Source of the DNA: Cryphonectria parasitica EP155
Lineage: Eukaryota; Ascomycota; Sordariomycetes; Diaporthales; Cryphonectriaceae
Direction: 5' to 3'
Assembly (NCBI RefSeq): GCF_011745365.1
Contig: NW_024468909.1
Coordinates: 5,766,001-5,830,000, forward strand
DNA length: 64,000 bases
The notes under the pieces are model-generated. The model worked only from the letters and a program-made list of their open reading frames with translations, did not search any database and had not been told where the DNA came from. The translations under genes and the position numbers were made by a program. Every line of letters begins with the position of its first letter. Position 1 is the stretch's first letter. Below, in pieces: positions 37,249 through 47,165 of the stretch.

Positions 37249-40247
37249 CTAGCGCCGCCGACTTAAGCTGCGGTCCCTGCGACCTCGGTCCCGTCTTGGC
37301 GAGCGGCTTCTGCTGCGATCACGTCGAATGATGGAGTCCCGGCGGTCACTCCTTTCATCTCGGTCCCGATGCCTCTCGCGATCACGATCTCTATCACGGT
37401 CACGATCACGGTCTCGATCACGGTCTCGAGATGAGTCCCGCACACGATGACGAGGCCGGCTCCTGCTTCGGGGTGAACGGCTGCGCCGCCTGTCCTTGGC
37501 ACGATCCCGAGAGCGATCCCGCCGCGTGGAGCTGCTTTGGTCGCGGCGGAATGAGTCTCGACGGTCCCTCTCTCTGTCCCTGTCTCTGTCCCTGTCCCTG
37601 TCTCTGTCCCTATCCCTGTTCCGCTCGCGATCTCGATCTCGGTCCCGGTCCCGGTCACGGTCGCGGTCCCGATCACCACGGTCCCGATCCCGATCCCGAT
37701 CCCGATCCCGATCCGGTCGATGCGAGTCCATGAATACCGGAGACCTACTGCGCCTCCGGCTACCTGTTGGTGGGACGTAGCGATCGATCTCGTCAGGAGG
37801 ACGGCGTCTCAGATCGGGCGATCGCTCGCCACGGTCACTGCGATCACCAGGCGGGTCGAAGTCGATGCCAGGAACAGGCATGCCCTTTTGACGTGCCTCT
37901 TTCTGTGCGGCCAGGTAGGCCTTGGCCTCCTTCTCCCGCTCCCGTACCTGCTCCTGCTTCCACGCCTCTTTCTCATCCTTGTCGAGATAAGCGGGTGGGC
38001 GGTCCAGAGCCTTCTCTGGACTCTTGGACCGGGCTCGCTTCACGCCTCTGTCTGTACTTCTCGACCTTCTGCGGATCGAGCGAGAGCGCTCTCGCTTCCT
38101 CGACCGCAGACGAGATCGGCCCCGAGTCTTGGACGTCGAAGGCTGTCTTGTCCTATCGTCAGACCTGGACCGTCTGCGTCTAGGAGTTCGGGATCTCTCG
38201 CGTCGTTCTGACCGCTCGGGGCTACGCCGGCGGGGTGACCTGGACTTTCTGTCGAAAGAACTGTAGTGATCCCGGGCGGCTCGAGGTCGTGGTGAAGGGC
38301 TCCGTCTTCTCTCGTCTCTCCTGAGGGATCGGCTTCTTGACCTCCGTCGCCTGGTGGAGCGACTCCGTGATCGTCGTGAATAGCGGTCACGACTGTGATC
38401 TCGTCTAGAGTCTCTCACATCTCGTGGGTCTCTGCCGTCATCCGTTGTCCGCCTAGTCCGTGAAGAAGACCTGTTGCGGCGTCTATGAGAGTCTCGATCC
38501 TTGTCATCCCGGTCCCGGTCTCTTGATGCAGACAGGTTACGCCGAGTCTCCTTTCGCGGGTTGTCCTTTAGTGAAGAATCTCGTGCCTTGACGCTGGATG
38601 ATCTGTGTCGACTTCTGCCTCGCACATCTTTGGTCGACGGCACTGGAGAACGGGATCTGCGATGAGAGCGTGAACGACGCCTCGTCGGGCTGCGAGATCG
38701 CTTTCTTTCCTCTCTGGCCTTGACATTCTTCGTCTCCTTGGGTTCCTTCGTCTCTTTTGTCCCTTTGGACTCCTTGGACTGTTTCACCTCTGCAGGCTTG
38801 TGCTCCTTCACAGATGTGGCAGCTTTGGTCTCAGTAGGCTCCTCTGTCTTTAGCTTCGAAGTAACCGCCGCCTCGACCGGCTTTTTGGACTCGACCACCT
38901 TGGGAGAGTCTCTGCGGATAGGTTGGATTGCTGAAGCAGGCATGGTCTTGCGTGGCGGCGGTCTGAGCTCCTCGTCAATCTCCAGCTCCGGTTGCTGAGC
39001 CGCGACCCGCTTGCTGTCTCGGAGCAAATCAGCCAGTGCCTCTTCCTCAAGACGGGAAAGCTCCTCCTTCGAAAGCTGCTTCTTCACGTCTTCAGGTTGG
39101 CCGCGGCTATCCCCCCTGGAGCTTCGGTGCCGTCGGGATCTGTCTCGAGAACGCTCACGGTCTCTTGAACGAGCTCTTACTCGCGAGCGGTCTCTTGACC
39201 TCAGACGGTCCCGGCGTTCCCGCGAACGGTGTCTATCTCGATCTCGATCTCGATCTCGATCCCGATCCCGCTCTCGCTCTCGATCCCGATCCCGCTCTCG
39301 CTCTCGATCCCGGCTCCTGTTGCGATCACGTTCTCGGGAGCGCTCACGTTCTCTGGAGCGCTCACGAGCCCTTGAGCGTTCGCGACGTTCATGACGTTCG
39401 CGGCGCTCGCGCTCTCGCTGCTCACGCTCCTTCACGCGCTGCTTCTCCCTCTCCTCTCGCTCCTGTCGTCGCTTCTCCTCCCGGGCAGCTCGCTCCGCCT
39501 CTCGCTTCTTAAGCTCGGCACGCTCCTCCCGTTCGGCGATCTCTCTCTTCTGGCGGGCAATCATCTCCTCCATAGCCTTGAGTTCGGCATATTTCCTGTC
39601 CCTTTCGGCACGTTTCGTAGCGGTCTCTACTGCGTAGTCCTCGTCTGTCTTGGAGCCCTTGACTCGCTCGGCCTCGGCGGCCTCAGCACCGATTTCAGCG
39701 GCTCGAAGTTGGCGGATCTGGTCTTCGATGGGTCCGATGTCGATGAGGTTCTCGAGGATTGCCTCGGCATTCTTGTAAATACCCGTGCGGTCTAGTGCAC
39801 CGTCAATCAACGCGACTGCCTTTCCGCGGTCGATGGCCAAGAGCTGCATTGGGTTTCTTTCGACTTCTGCCTCGGCGACTTCGATGATGGCGTCTTGGAT
39901 CTTCGTGCGGTGCTCCTGCGCAGTAACGATCATCAGCATCTGCTTGAAGTGACACAAATTGTAGAAATTTGGATACTATGGGCTAAAATCGCACGTACGC
40001 TTGCTTCGAAAGTGTCCCAGACATTCTTGCGTGTCTCGTCATAACCTCCCTTCTTTTTGAAAGCGTGGGCGAGCTCCTCGATGGCCGACCGTGTGGCGGA
40101 AGGCAGAGGCAGCTCAGACGCCTTGTAGTGCCTTGGCCTGGGGACGACAGCTGGCGCCTCGGCCATCTTGGTATCGCTGTCTGCTGATACATCGCCGTTG
40201 ACCATTGTAGGCACAGTCGCCATCGCGTTGATGGCAGCGACCGCCAT
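37249..40247 (-). CDS. Shg1/BOD1-like COMPASS-associated protein with long RS/RD tail
   Basis: Exons 40247..39999 and 39942..37249 (56-nt intron) give 980 aa. The N-terminal part (about 45-155) fits the Shg1 family, subunit of the Set1/COMPASS H3K4 methyltransferase (BOD1-like in animals): KKKGGYDETRKNVWDTFEAS, QEHRTKIQDAIIEVAEAEVERNP, GALDRTGIYKNAEAILENLID. A Glu/Arg/Lys charged helix (KREIAEREERAELKKRE) and some 700 residues of RS, RD and RE repeats follow, like SR-family splicing proteins, interrupted by KKQLSKEELSRLEEEALADLL and a Lys/Glu stretch. Yeast Shg1 is only about 140 aa, so the tail is most of this protein. Nuclear location and a link between chromatin and RNA processing are inferences. 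The intron falls in the Shg1 domain, which supports one gene rather than two. Confidence 0.85.
37578..37710. repeat. Degenerate hexanucleotide repeat coding Arg-Asp
   Basis: Tandem 6-nt units (CTGTCC, CGGTCC, CGATCC and similar) inside the shg1-like exon; on the coding strand each unit encodes Arg-Asp, giving long RD runs. A related tract at about 39236-39312 encodes mixed RD/RE runs. The length is likely to vary between strains. Confidence 0.85.
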
Positions 40248-40819
40248 TGTTCAAAGAGAGTGTGCCTTGGCGGGCAAGCTCAGAGAGAGCCTGCTGGTGT
40301 CATCAAGCTAGGGACGTAGGCAGGGCCCAGGCCTGCTCTCGAGGGAGCTTTGGTCCAAGCAGTGAGCGTGAGAAGTGAGGGAAACTTTTGATCAGAAGAA
40401 AGCCCGTCGCGCAAAAAGGAAACGGAGTACGGCGCGGTAAGTATGCAGGGATCGCACGAGACGACGTGCGTGGGGCCCTGCACACATCCCTGGGATTGGA
40501 CAGTACAGTAGGAGCCGCAAGTGGATCTCTGGGACGGGAGCCCGCACTGACTTGCCTGCCCCCCCCCCCCAAACCATGGCTCACGCTAGGAGCTGGAAAA
40601 AGACCTCAGGTCTTGTTCCAATGAAGCTCGGGCTATCAGTCATCCACAGCCGACCTCAATTGACGACCACTGACGCGTAATAACCATTCGAAAGCGAGCA
40701 CGACCCATCGGACACTGCTCCGTCGAGCATTGACTACGAAAAAGAAGAAGACCTCCCCCCCCAGCGCTACCTCCCCCTTCCTCTGGCCCGTCGGTCTCCC
40801 GTTCAATCGCGCTGCAGAG
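40248..40819. promoter_or_regulatory. Divergent promoter, shg1-like / small mitochondrial protein
   Basis: A 572-bp spacer between opposite starts with no gene in it. It holds a poly-C run at about 40560-40570 and a C-rich patch at about 40755-40763. Confidence 0.55.
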
Positions 40820-41153
40820 ATGGTCTCCCGCATTATCTTCTGGACTGGCTTCGGTACGATACACGCCCCCGCTACGGCGCACCTACACCTTGGCACATGA
40901 AAAAGGAAAGAGACGTCTAACAAGGAACTTGGTAGGCATCGCGACCCGGGTATGGCAGCTCGGTCTGCAGCAGATCAAGCCCTGGTCACCTAAGCTCCTC
41001 TGGGCCTACCCCATCTTCGGCGCATGTGGTGCGAGTTTCGGATACTGGTTAGAGACTGTCGACAAGAAGCAGGTGGAGATTTTACAGGAGAGGAAAGAGG
41101 CAATCCTGGCCAAGCGAGCGCGGAGAGCAGCACGGGAGGGCGAGGCGGCATGA
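40820..41153 (+). CDS. Small mitochondrial membrane protein, complex I 14-kDa subunit-like
   Basis: Exons 40820..40853 and 40936..41153 (82-nt intron, CTAAC branch) give 83 aa; the first exon codes only 11 residues plus one base and is too short to stand out as an open frame. The protein starts MVSRIIFWTGFGIATRVWQLGL, has a central hydrophobic stretch with aromatics and glycines (LWAYPIFGACGASFGYWL, one membrane pass), then a charged basic helix (QERKEAILAKRARRAAREGEAA). This layout matches fungal proteins named NADH-ubiquinone oxidoreductase 14 kDa subunit (an accessory membrane-arm protein). That name comes from remembered resemblance, not from a catalytic motif; another small inner-membrane protein is possible. 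It converges on the eIF2B-delta gene. Confidence 0.7.
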
Positions 41154-41754
41154 AGGGATCAGTTATCCTGAGTTTCAGGCGCAGGGAATGCGCATAGCTA
41201 AGAGTGCAACATCAACGGCACGACGGCTATACGAGAGTCTACTACTACGAATTTAAATGAAGTAGCACATTTGATTGACATCAAAACTGTCTGCATACCG
41301 CGGTTGCAGGCAGTATGTCCCCTCATTCCCTATCTGCCGACGCCGTCTGCCAAAGCAAGTCGTGTGTCAAAGCCAGACTCCCGCTATAGTTTTGACCAAA
41401 TGCCCCTGATCTTCCGGCGGTAGAACAGGGTCTATGCCAACGAACTCGTCGCCGCAGTAGCAAAACTTCATGCCCAGAGACGTGCGAATCAAGTCTAAAG
41501 ACCCAGTCGGTCTGGAGCATTGTGGCCCTTGCACCCACATACACTCTCTCCAGGAGACTGTCACCTCGAAATTTCATTATGGCCCCATCTGACTCGCCTG
41601 ACGCGATGCAACATCGCTCCCATCGCTCCATAGCGAAACAGCCGCACTGCACTGTGAGAGGCAGCAAACATTGCTTTTGGAGTGTCGCGGGCGGTGCGTT
41701 ACAGTGGCATGGCCGAGATGTGAATGCTGAGGGTTTGATTCCCTACAGATAACA
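41154..41754. other. Convergent 3' spacer with a B-box-like relic
   Basis: About 600 bp with no protein gene. Near 41729-41740 the sequence GGTTTGATTCC differs by one base from the tRNA B-box consensus, but no matching acceptor stem or properly spaced A-box is present, so it is not called a tRNA. Confidence 0.5.
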
Positions 41755-43168
41755 TCAACCTGATGTACGCTCGTCGAGCTTCTTAAGCACCGCAAGGATG
41801 GCAGATGTCGAGCCACTGGCGTTCGCCTCCTCACTCTCTGTCACGACCATGGAAAGGTACTTGTCTTTCGTGACGTCGAAGAGCAGCCGGAAATGGTCAG
41901 TGGTGCATTGGTCGGGGTCGATTTCATTATAGGTGAGGGAATCGACCGAAACACGTTCTCTGTCGCAGTTGACCGTCTCGAGAAGTGACACAACGGGGAC
42001 GTCGGCATCCTTGGCTGCCATGGCGATGTCAGAGGTGCCCGCCATCGCGTACAGTGATCCGTTCGCAAACATGGCCTCGCCGCCCAGGAAGACCTTGGAG
42101 GCGCGCCTGACGTGTATGCTGATGCCAGATAGACTGGGATAGTAGTGAACTCGGATGCCGTCGTTTCTGAGGATCTTGGCGAGCTCTTGGCCTGAACGGT
42201 CAAAAGGGTCGTCGAAGACAATCACCTCGAACTTCCGTCCCGCAGTCCAGGCCCGTTGCAATGTTATCCGCACGAGCCGTGGGTTGCCATAGGTGAGTAT
42301 GGTCTCGCCGTCTTCGATCAGCGACACAGCCTTGGAGGGAATCGCATCCTCTGCGTAGAGCACTCTCTCTTGGATGAACTGCTCTATAGCCTGGCACAGA
42401 GATATCTTGGACTGCTCCTCTGAAGCGTTGATATCTACGAGCTTGGCGATCCTGGCCTTGAGCATGCGGATCGCATTACCCATCGAGAAACACATGGGTC
42501 GGCATCCAGTCAGGTACTCAATCTGAGGATTCAGACAGTGCGGCAGGAAGTGACGCGTAAATGTGTGACCAGATGGACTTTCATATGATGCGATCACCTA
42601 GAGTCCTTGATTAGCCCCTCGAAAACATGCAGGCAAGTTGGCCTGCGTATCTCACCTTCTGAAAGGCCACAAGCATCGCCTCGAGCCGCGCCAGGTTGTC
42701 CTTCAGCGTGAAACTGGCCATCTGCTGGCCGATAGCCAGGACAGCCGGGTGCACATCTTTGTCGGCCTTGGATAGAGGCAACTTCTTCGCCATGGATAGG
42801 TAACTGAAAGTCTCCGGCACCTCAGGCCCCTTGGGTTTAGGAGGATGCGGAGCCTGCATGGGCGCGGTGCCGGCCTTCTTAGGGCCTTTGGCGTTGGGAG
42901 TCGACGGCGGCGCGGAGACATCCTGCTTTTGATTTCTCTGCTTTGAGGAGCTCTTACTGCTATCGTTCGTGTTAGATACGGTCGCAGCCTCTGCTGAGCT
43001 CTTAGCTGCGACAACCTGGCCTCTGCGCGCAGCCTTTTCTGCCTTCTTCTGCGCTTTTAGCTGCGCAGGTGTCAATTTCGGTGCCGCATCTTGAGGGGCT
43101 GCAGGAGCTGGTGCAGGAGCTGGTGCAGGCGCATCTGCGGGTACAGCTGGAGGATTGTTTTCTGCCAT
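41755..43168 (-). CDS. gcd2: Translation initiation factor eIF2B subunit delta
   Basis: Regulatory subunit of eIF2B, the guanine-nucleotide exchange factor that recycles eIF2-GDP in the cytosol; with the alpha and beta subunits it senses phosphorylated eIF2. Exons 43168..42656 and 42597..41755 (58-nt intron) give 451 aa. The N-terminal 120 residues are Ala/Pro- and Lys-rich and disordered (APAPAPAPAP, QLKAQKKAEKAARRG), as in other delta subunits. The join reads AFQKVIASYESP. The IF-2B fold includes HCLNPQIEYLTGCRPMCFSMGNAIR, SLIEDGETILTYGNPRLV, FEVIVFDDPFDRSGQELA, KVFLGGEAMFANGSLYAMAG and YNEIDPDQC. Yeast Gcd2 is longer at the N-terminus. No key motif looks broken. Confidence 0.95.
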
Positions 43169-44051
43169 GCTGCAATGCCGGCAAATTTTTCGATGCTGTG
43201 CAGGCCGTCGATTGACTGTATGTTGGCTGTGGTGAGGATGATGGTCAAAAGTCGACAGTGGTGATCTTTCAGTGACTCAAAAGGCTCGATGTGGGATGCG
43301 ATGTACTTCCTGCCCCACACTAAAATTGTCTATTGGTGAGCGGGCCACTAGTGACTCTTGCTTGCATGTGAAGTACTATGGTACATACTACCGTAGTGGT
43401 AGCTTAGTGGCAGGGGTGTGCTGTGACCCCTGTTTCTACCTAGCTTTTTATTTTTATATTTAATCATTATTGTTAAGGTGATTATCATATTCCAAGTGTC
43501 TGGAGACGGTGACATCCATCCAGCTCTTGATTTGTTGCAAATTGAGAGTAACAGGTCCGAGATTCCGATGTCAGCCTGACAATGAAGACATTATGGTGCC
43601 CACACTTTAGATTGTAAACTAGACTACTACTGCTTTGAACCATCGAACACGCATACATACACAACCTCGGTACCTGCCAACAAAGTGGCGGGCTCTCATC
43701 ACGCAAAACACTTCATCATATTAACGTATCCAACACTCATATACATTGTTTAGGTTTCTAATAGAATTTTCTCAGATCATTGTAGGTACACCTAAAGTTC
43801 ATTTTGAAGACTCAGATGAGATAGACAAGCACAGCTGGGAGAGTGTAAAGGCCAAGCTGTAGTCAGCTCCTGAAGAGTGGGATTCAACTGGAAAGAAGAA
43901 AAACATGTTCTATACCAAATTATGCCAGACCCCATATTTGATCCTGCATTGTTCAAACTACTGCTCTACTGAGAGGTATGTGCCAATGGCACAACATCAT
44001 ATCTTATGTCTTGAAGCATTCCTCGGAGCCAAACCTATCGGAAACCTGCCC
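43169..44051. other. AT-rich spacer with hairpin and A-box-like motif
   Basis: About 880 bp, AT-richer than its neighbours, with no gene. At about 43401-43411 TAGCTTAGTGG fits the Pol III A-box, followed by CAGGGGT-(8 nt)-ACCCCTG (about 43413-43434), a 7-bp hairpin, then a T/A-rich run. The left end is the eIF2B-delta promoter and the right end is 3' flank of the mitochondrial IF3 gene. Confidence 0.5.
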
Positions 44052-44987
44052 TCAGCCATCCACCCCACGCTCCTCAGCGGCATCATTAGGTTTGGCCTGG
44101 GCCTTGCCCTGCAGGAAGAGCTTCAAACTGCCCAACAACTTGCCTTCCCTTCCCTTCCACTCCTTAGAACCCTTGACCTCAGCTGCAGCCTCCAGTATCC
44201 TGTCCACCAGTATCTGGGCATCCTTCTCCTTCGCCTGAGCCTTCGTGCCGCTCTTCTTCAGCAGCAGCACCTGCACCTTCCATCCCTTGGCCAGGAACCT
44301 CTGCAGATTCTTCACCTTGTGCTCCAGATCATGCGGCGTCAGCGACCAGTTGATTTCCAGCTCCTTTTCCTTGTTAGATGCTGCCTTCTTCTTGCGCTCC
44401 TCCTTCTCGTGCTGCAGCCTCTGGTGCTCCTCCTTCTTGTTCACAATCTTGGCGATCGGCCACTGTATTTCGTCTTGTTCTTCGTAATTTGGAAAGTATG
44501 TGACCTGCAGCGACTGTGTCTTGCGGTCGAGCGTCGCGAGCAGCCCTTTCACCTGCTGCGGCTCCGAGAGCCTCTCGACCCCATCGTCCCAGACCTCCTT
44601 GAGAAACACGAACGGGTGGCGGATCTCGTCGTCACGGGGCAGGCGGCCAAGCTTTGTCGAGACCCTGGGGCCGGGCTTGTCCTGGCCTGGGAGCTTCTTT
44701 TGGCGCGGTGTCTCGGCGGGCATCCTCGCGGCGGCCATCCTCGCGGCGGCGGCGGTGGCAGTGATCGGATTTCGGTACGGGTTCGAGGATATGTTATTGC
44801 TGCCCCAAGTACCAGCCGAGCCGGCTGGTCTGCCCCAATAGGCGCGTGCTTGTATTGATGAGGTCGAGAGGAGGGCAGGCACGAGAATCTGCGTGACGTG
44901 GAGGCAGTCTGAAGTTCCGAGGGTCGAGGGCATGAAAACGCGCCGCAGCGCGGTCGCCGGATTGAAAGCACATTTTGTGCCCGCCAT
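44052..44987 (-). CDS. Mitochondrial translation initiation factor IF-3 (Aim23-like)
   Basis: Intronless, 311 aa. Mitochondrial IF3 binds the small mitoribosomal subunit and helps choose the start codon. ATG 44987 is used; the frame extends up to 45077 but only from a GTG. The N-terminus (about 1-50) is Arg/Ser/Thr-rich and nearly free of acids, a mitochondrial presequence. An IF3 N-like stretch (LPRDDEIRHPFVFLKE) is followed by a long Lys/Glu helix linker and the IF3-C core KEKELEINWSLTPHDLEHKVKNLQRFLAKGWKVQVLLL, matching the conserved bacterial pattern around the DL..K and FL.KG.KV positions. The tail is basic with Lys/Gly. It shares a 564-bp divergent promoter with the thioredoxin gene. 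The call rests mainly on the IF3-C pattern. Confidence 0.85.
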   Translation of the reverse strand: MAGTKCAFNPATALRRVFMPSTLGTSDCLHVTQILVPALLSTSSIQARAYWGRPAGSAGTWGSNNISSNPYRNPITATAAAARMAAARMPAETPRQKKLPGQDKPGPRVSTKLGRLPRDDEIRHPFVFLKEVWDDGVERLSEPQQVKGLLATLDRKTQSLQVTYFPNYEEQDEIQWPIAKIVNKKEEHQRLQHEKEERKKKAASNKEKELEINWSLTPHDLEHKVKNLQRFLAKGWKVQVLLLKKSGTKAQAKEKDAQILVDRILEAAAEVKGSKEWKGREGKLLGSLKLFLQGKAQAKPNDAAEERGVDG

Positions 44988-45551
44988 GATGTGGGTGAAG
45001 TCTTGGGTCTCGGTCCAGACAGGGAGGTTCAAAGAAGAGGAAGGACGACGATGTAATTGATTTGGGTTGGGGTGCACGAGCCAGGTTTCCTAGCGAAGAT
45101 TTGCAAAAAGTTGAAGAATGGTGAAAGAAGTTTGGAAAATCTTCCTAGTAGCTATTTACAGCTTCCCTGGCCAATCACAGGACGTCAATTATATTGACGT
45201 AACCAGGCCCGTACTTCGTGAATCACAGCTTCGGTTCAGATCCCACATAGAAACATGGAGTACAAGAGTTAATTTCTCATAGTGACGAAATACTGAATCA
45301 ACTTCCTGCAGTCTTTAGTTACCCATCAAGTAAATGCGAGGTCTCCAGAGGCACAGATAAAAAAAGTTGCGGCCCGGCAAAGACCAGGTACCGGACGCTA
45401 AGTCATAAGCCCGGCCGGTACGCCGATTACCTGCACCACACACGAATCTCCTCACAAGTAAGCATCACAAGCAAGCACCTTCTATCCACCAGACCAATCC
45501 CTCACCTTGCCACTGTGAAGCTGCCAATTAACCCCGAGTCAGGCTCCAATT
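44988..45551. promoter_or_regulatory. Divergent promoter, mitochondrial IF3 / thioredoxin
   Basis: 564 bp between opposite starts with no gene inside. The middle (about 45120-45320) is AT-richer and contains CCAATCACAGGACGTCAATTATATTGACGT, where TGACGT/ACGTCA-type half-sites resemble bZIP binding sites; only the sequence match is shown. Confidence 0.55.
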
Positions 45552-46148
45552 ATGGACACAATAATTGTTATGATATTGGCGGCCATCGCCTGGTTTGTCT
45601 TCGGCCCAGTAAGTTTTGGTCCTTTTCTATGCCATGGAACACCGCTCCTGAAGCAGGCTGACCGACCCTATCATTAGGCCCTCCTACGGAACCGCACACC
45701 TATCCCCGAAACCTCGGGCAAGGTGCACAAGATCACCAAGCCGGCCGAGCTCGATGCGCTGCTCAAGGCCACGACCCACGTCGTAGTGGACTTCTACGCG
45801 GACTGGTGTCCGCCCTGCCGCGCCATCGCGCCCGTCTTCTCGAAACTCGCCGACGACCACGCAGCCCAGGGCCAGCTGGCCTTCGCCAAGGTTAATGTCG
45901 ACCACGTAAACGCTGTTTCGGCTCGGTATGGTGTATCGGCTATGCCCACCTTTGTGTTTTTCGAGGACGGGCAGCCAACGCCTGTGGCCGACGTCGAGAA
46001 GGTGAGGCAGAGCCCGTCCGTTGTGCTCAAGGATGGCGGCGTGGAGAGGATCAGGGGTGCAGACCGGAATGCGCTTGTTGCGGTCGTTGAGGCCTTAGCT
46101 GTGAGGGTAACAAAGACCGGCGGTGTCGAAGAGATGAAGAGTAAGTAG
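45552..46148 (+). CDS. Membrane-anchored thioredoxin with CPPC active site
   Basis: Exons 45552..45608 and 45678..46148 (69-nt intron, CTGAC branch) give 175 aa. Residues 1-19, almost exactly exon 1, form a hydrophobic segment (MDTIIVMILAAIAWFVFGP) that should act as a signal anchor. A full thioredoxin fold follows: VVVDFYADWCPPCRAIAPVF with the redox pair Cys-Pro-Pro-Cys in place of the usual Cys-Gly-Pro-Cys, AKVNVDHV, and the cis-Pro loop SAMPTFVFF. The end (VEKVRQSPSVVLKDGGVERI then an Ala/Val helix) is longer than in classical 105-aa thioredoxins. The active-site pair are the only cysteines. Role and membrane are not known; the ER or the mitochondrial inner membrane are possible. Upstream divergent neighbour is mitochondrial IF3, downstream tandem neighbour is imp1. 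Confidence 0.88.
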
Positions 46149-46554
46149 GCTTCAGGATACAGAGCTTCTTGGAATGCTGGCTGCGAGCGGGAGGCTACGT
46201 GCTTCATTCAAACACCCCCCCTTCTTGCTCCGTGTTTCGAATGTCTCCAAAGTAGAGAGAATATATAGAGAATACTATCATGGCCCAATACTGCCTCTCA
46301 ATATCATATCATTATCCCCCTCAAAAAGGGCAGTTTTCATGTGACGCACGACCAATCATGAAGCAACCCTGCTAAAACGTATCACTATTACATAATCAAC
46401 ATCCCCATCGCAACTTCCATCCTACCTAGGCTTTCTTTCATTAAGGATAACAAAAACCTTCACCCACCTCTATGTATACATCCTCTCCTCGTCTGCATAC
46501 GCGACAATGTTTCTCTCATAGCCTCTTATCCAGTCTCAGTCTCAAGACGTCACA
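46149..46554. other. Spacer, thioredoxin to imp1
   Basis: About 400 bp of tandem spacer with AT-richer sequence near 46250-46400; no gene seen. It contains the thioredoxin 3' end and the imp1 promoter. Confidence 0.55.
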
Positions 46555-47165
46555 ATGCCCTTCAAAACTCGCCTATGCCAGACGTACTTCGGCCGACCAC
46601 TGCGCGTCTTCCTCGCAACCGGCCAATTCCTCGCCGCGGCCCACTTCTTCGTCACCTACTTCTACAGTTGGGGCTCCGCATGCGGCCCATCGATGCTGCC
46701 CGGCTGGGAGGTCTGGGGTCAGGGTGCCATAACCTCTCACCTCCACCGGCGGGGCAAGGACGTGAGGGTCGGTGACCTCGTCAAGTTCAAAATTCCCATC
46801 ACACAGGGGGACGCTATCAAGCGTGTGGCGGGGCTGCCTGGTGACTATGTGCTTGTGCACAGTCCAGAGAGCGGGCGGGATGAGATGATACAGGTAAGTG
46901 AGGATGTGCGAGGGCAAGCGCAGGGGGTTTGCTCGTCCGGGCCGGCATAGAATAGGTAGTGGGATGCTAACGGGTTTTCTTTGTGCAGATTCCCAAGGGG
47001 CATTGCTGGGTGTTAGGGGATAATCTGCCTGCATCGAGAGACTCGAGGCTGTATGGTCCTCTGCCTATGGCGCTGATCGATGGCAAGGTGATCTATCAGA
47101 CCGGATCATGGCCCTGGCAGTGGAGCCAGATCAAAAAGATTAGGAATCCGTTGGACGAGGAGTAG
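46555..47165 (+). CDS. imp1: Mitochondrial inner membrane protease subunit 1 (Imp1), S26 peptidase
   Basis: Catalytic subunit of the inner membrane protease, a type I signal-peptidase relative that removes sorting signals from intermembrane-space proteins. Exons 46555..46893 and 46989..47165 (95-nt intron, GCTAAC branch) give 171 aa, the usual size. One membrane segment lies near 18-37 (RVFLATGQFLAAAHFFVTYFY), then the Ser box GPSMLPG (catalytic Ser), the Lys box GDAIKRVAGLPGD (catalytic Lys) and, right after the intron, box E: IPKGHCWVLGDNLPASRDSRLYGPLP. A short C-terminal KKIRNPLDEE ends the protein. All catalytic residues are intact. Its partner subunit Imp2 is not in the window. AATAAA at 47216-47221 is a likely poly(A) signal. 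Confidence 0.95.

Noticed and set aside
37249..39957. RS/RD-rich region as a separate SR-protein gene
   Set aside because: Continuous frame with the Shg1-like part and an intron joining the upstream exon in the same domain.
41700..41745. Possible tRNA (TGGC..GGCCGAG and GGTTTGATTCC)
   Set aside because: A-box and B-box are only about 26 nt apart, no acceptor stem pairs, and the T stem has a mismatch.
45000..45077. N-terminal extension of mitochondrial IF3
   Set aside because: It depends on a GTG start; the ATG at 44987 opens directly into a mitochondrial presequence.
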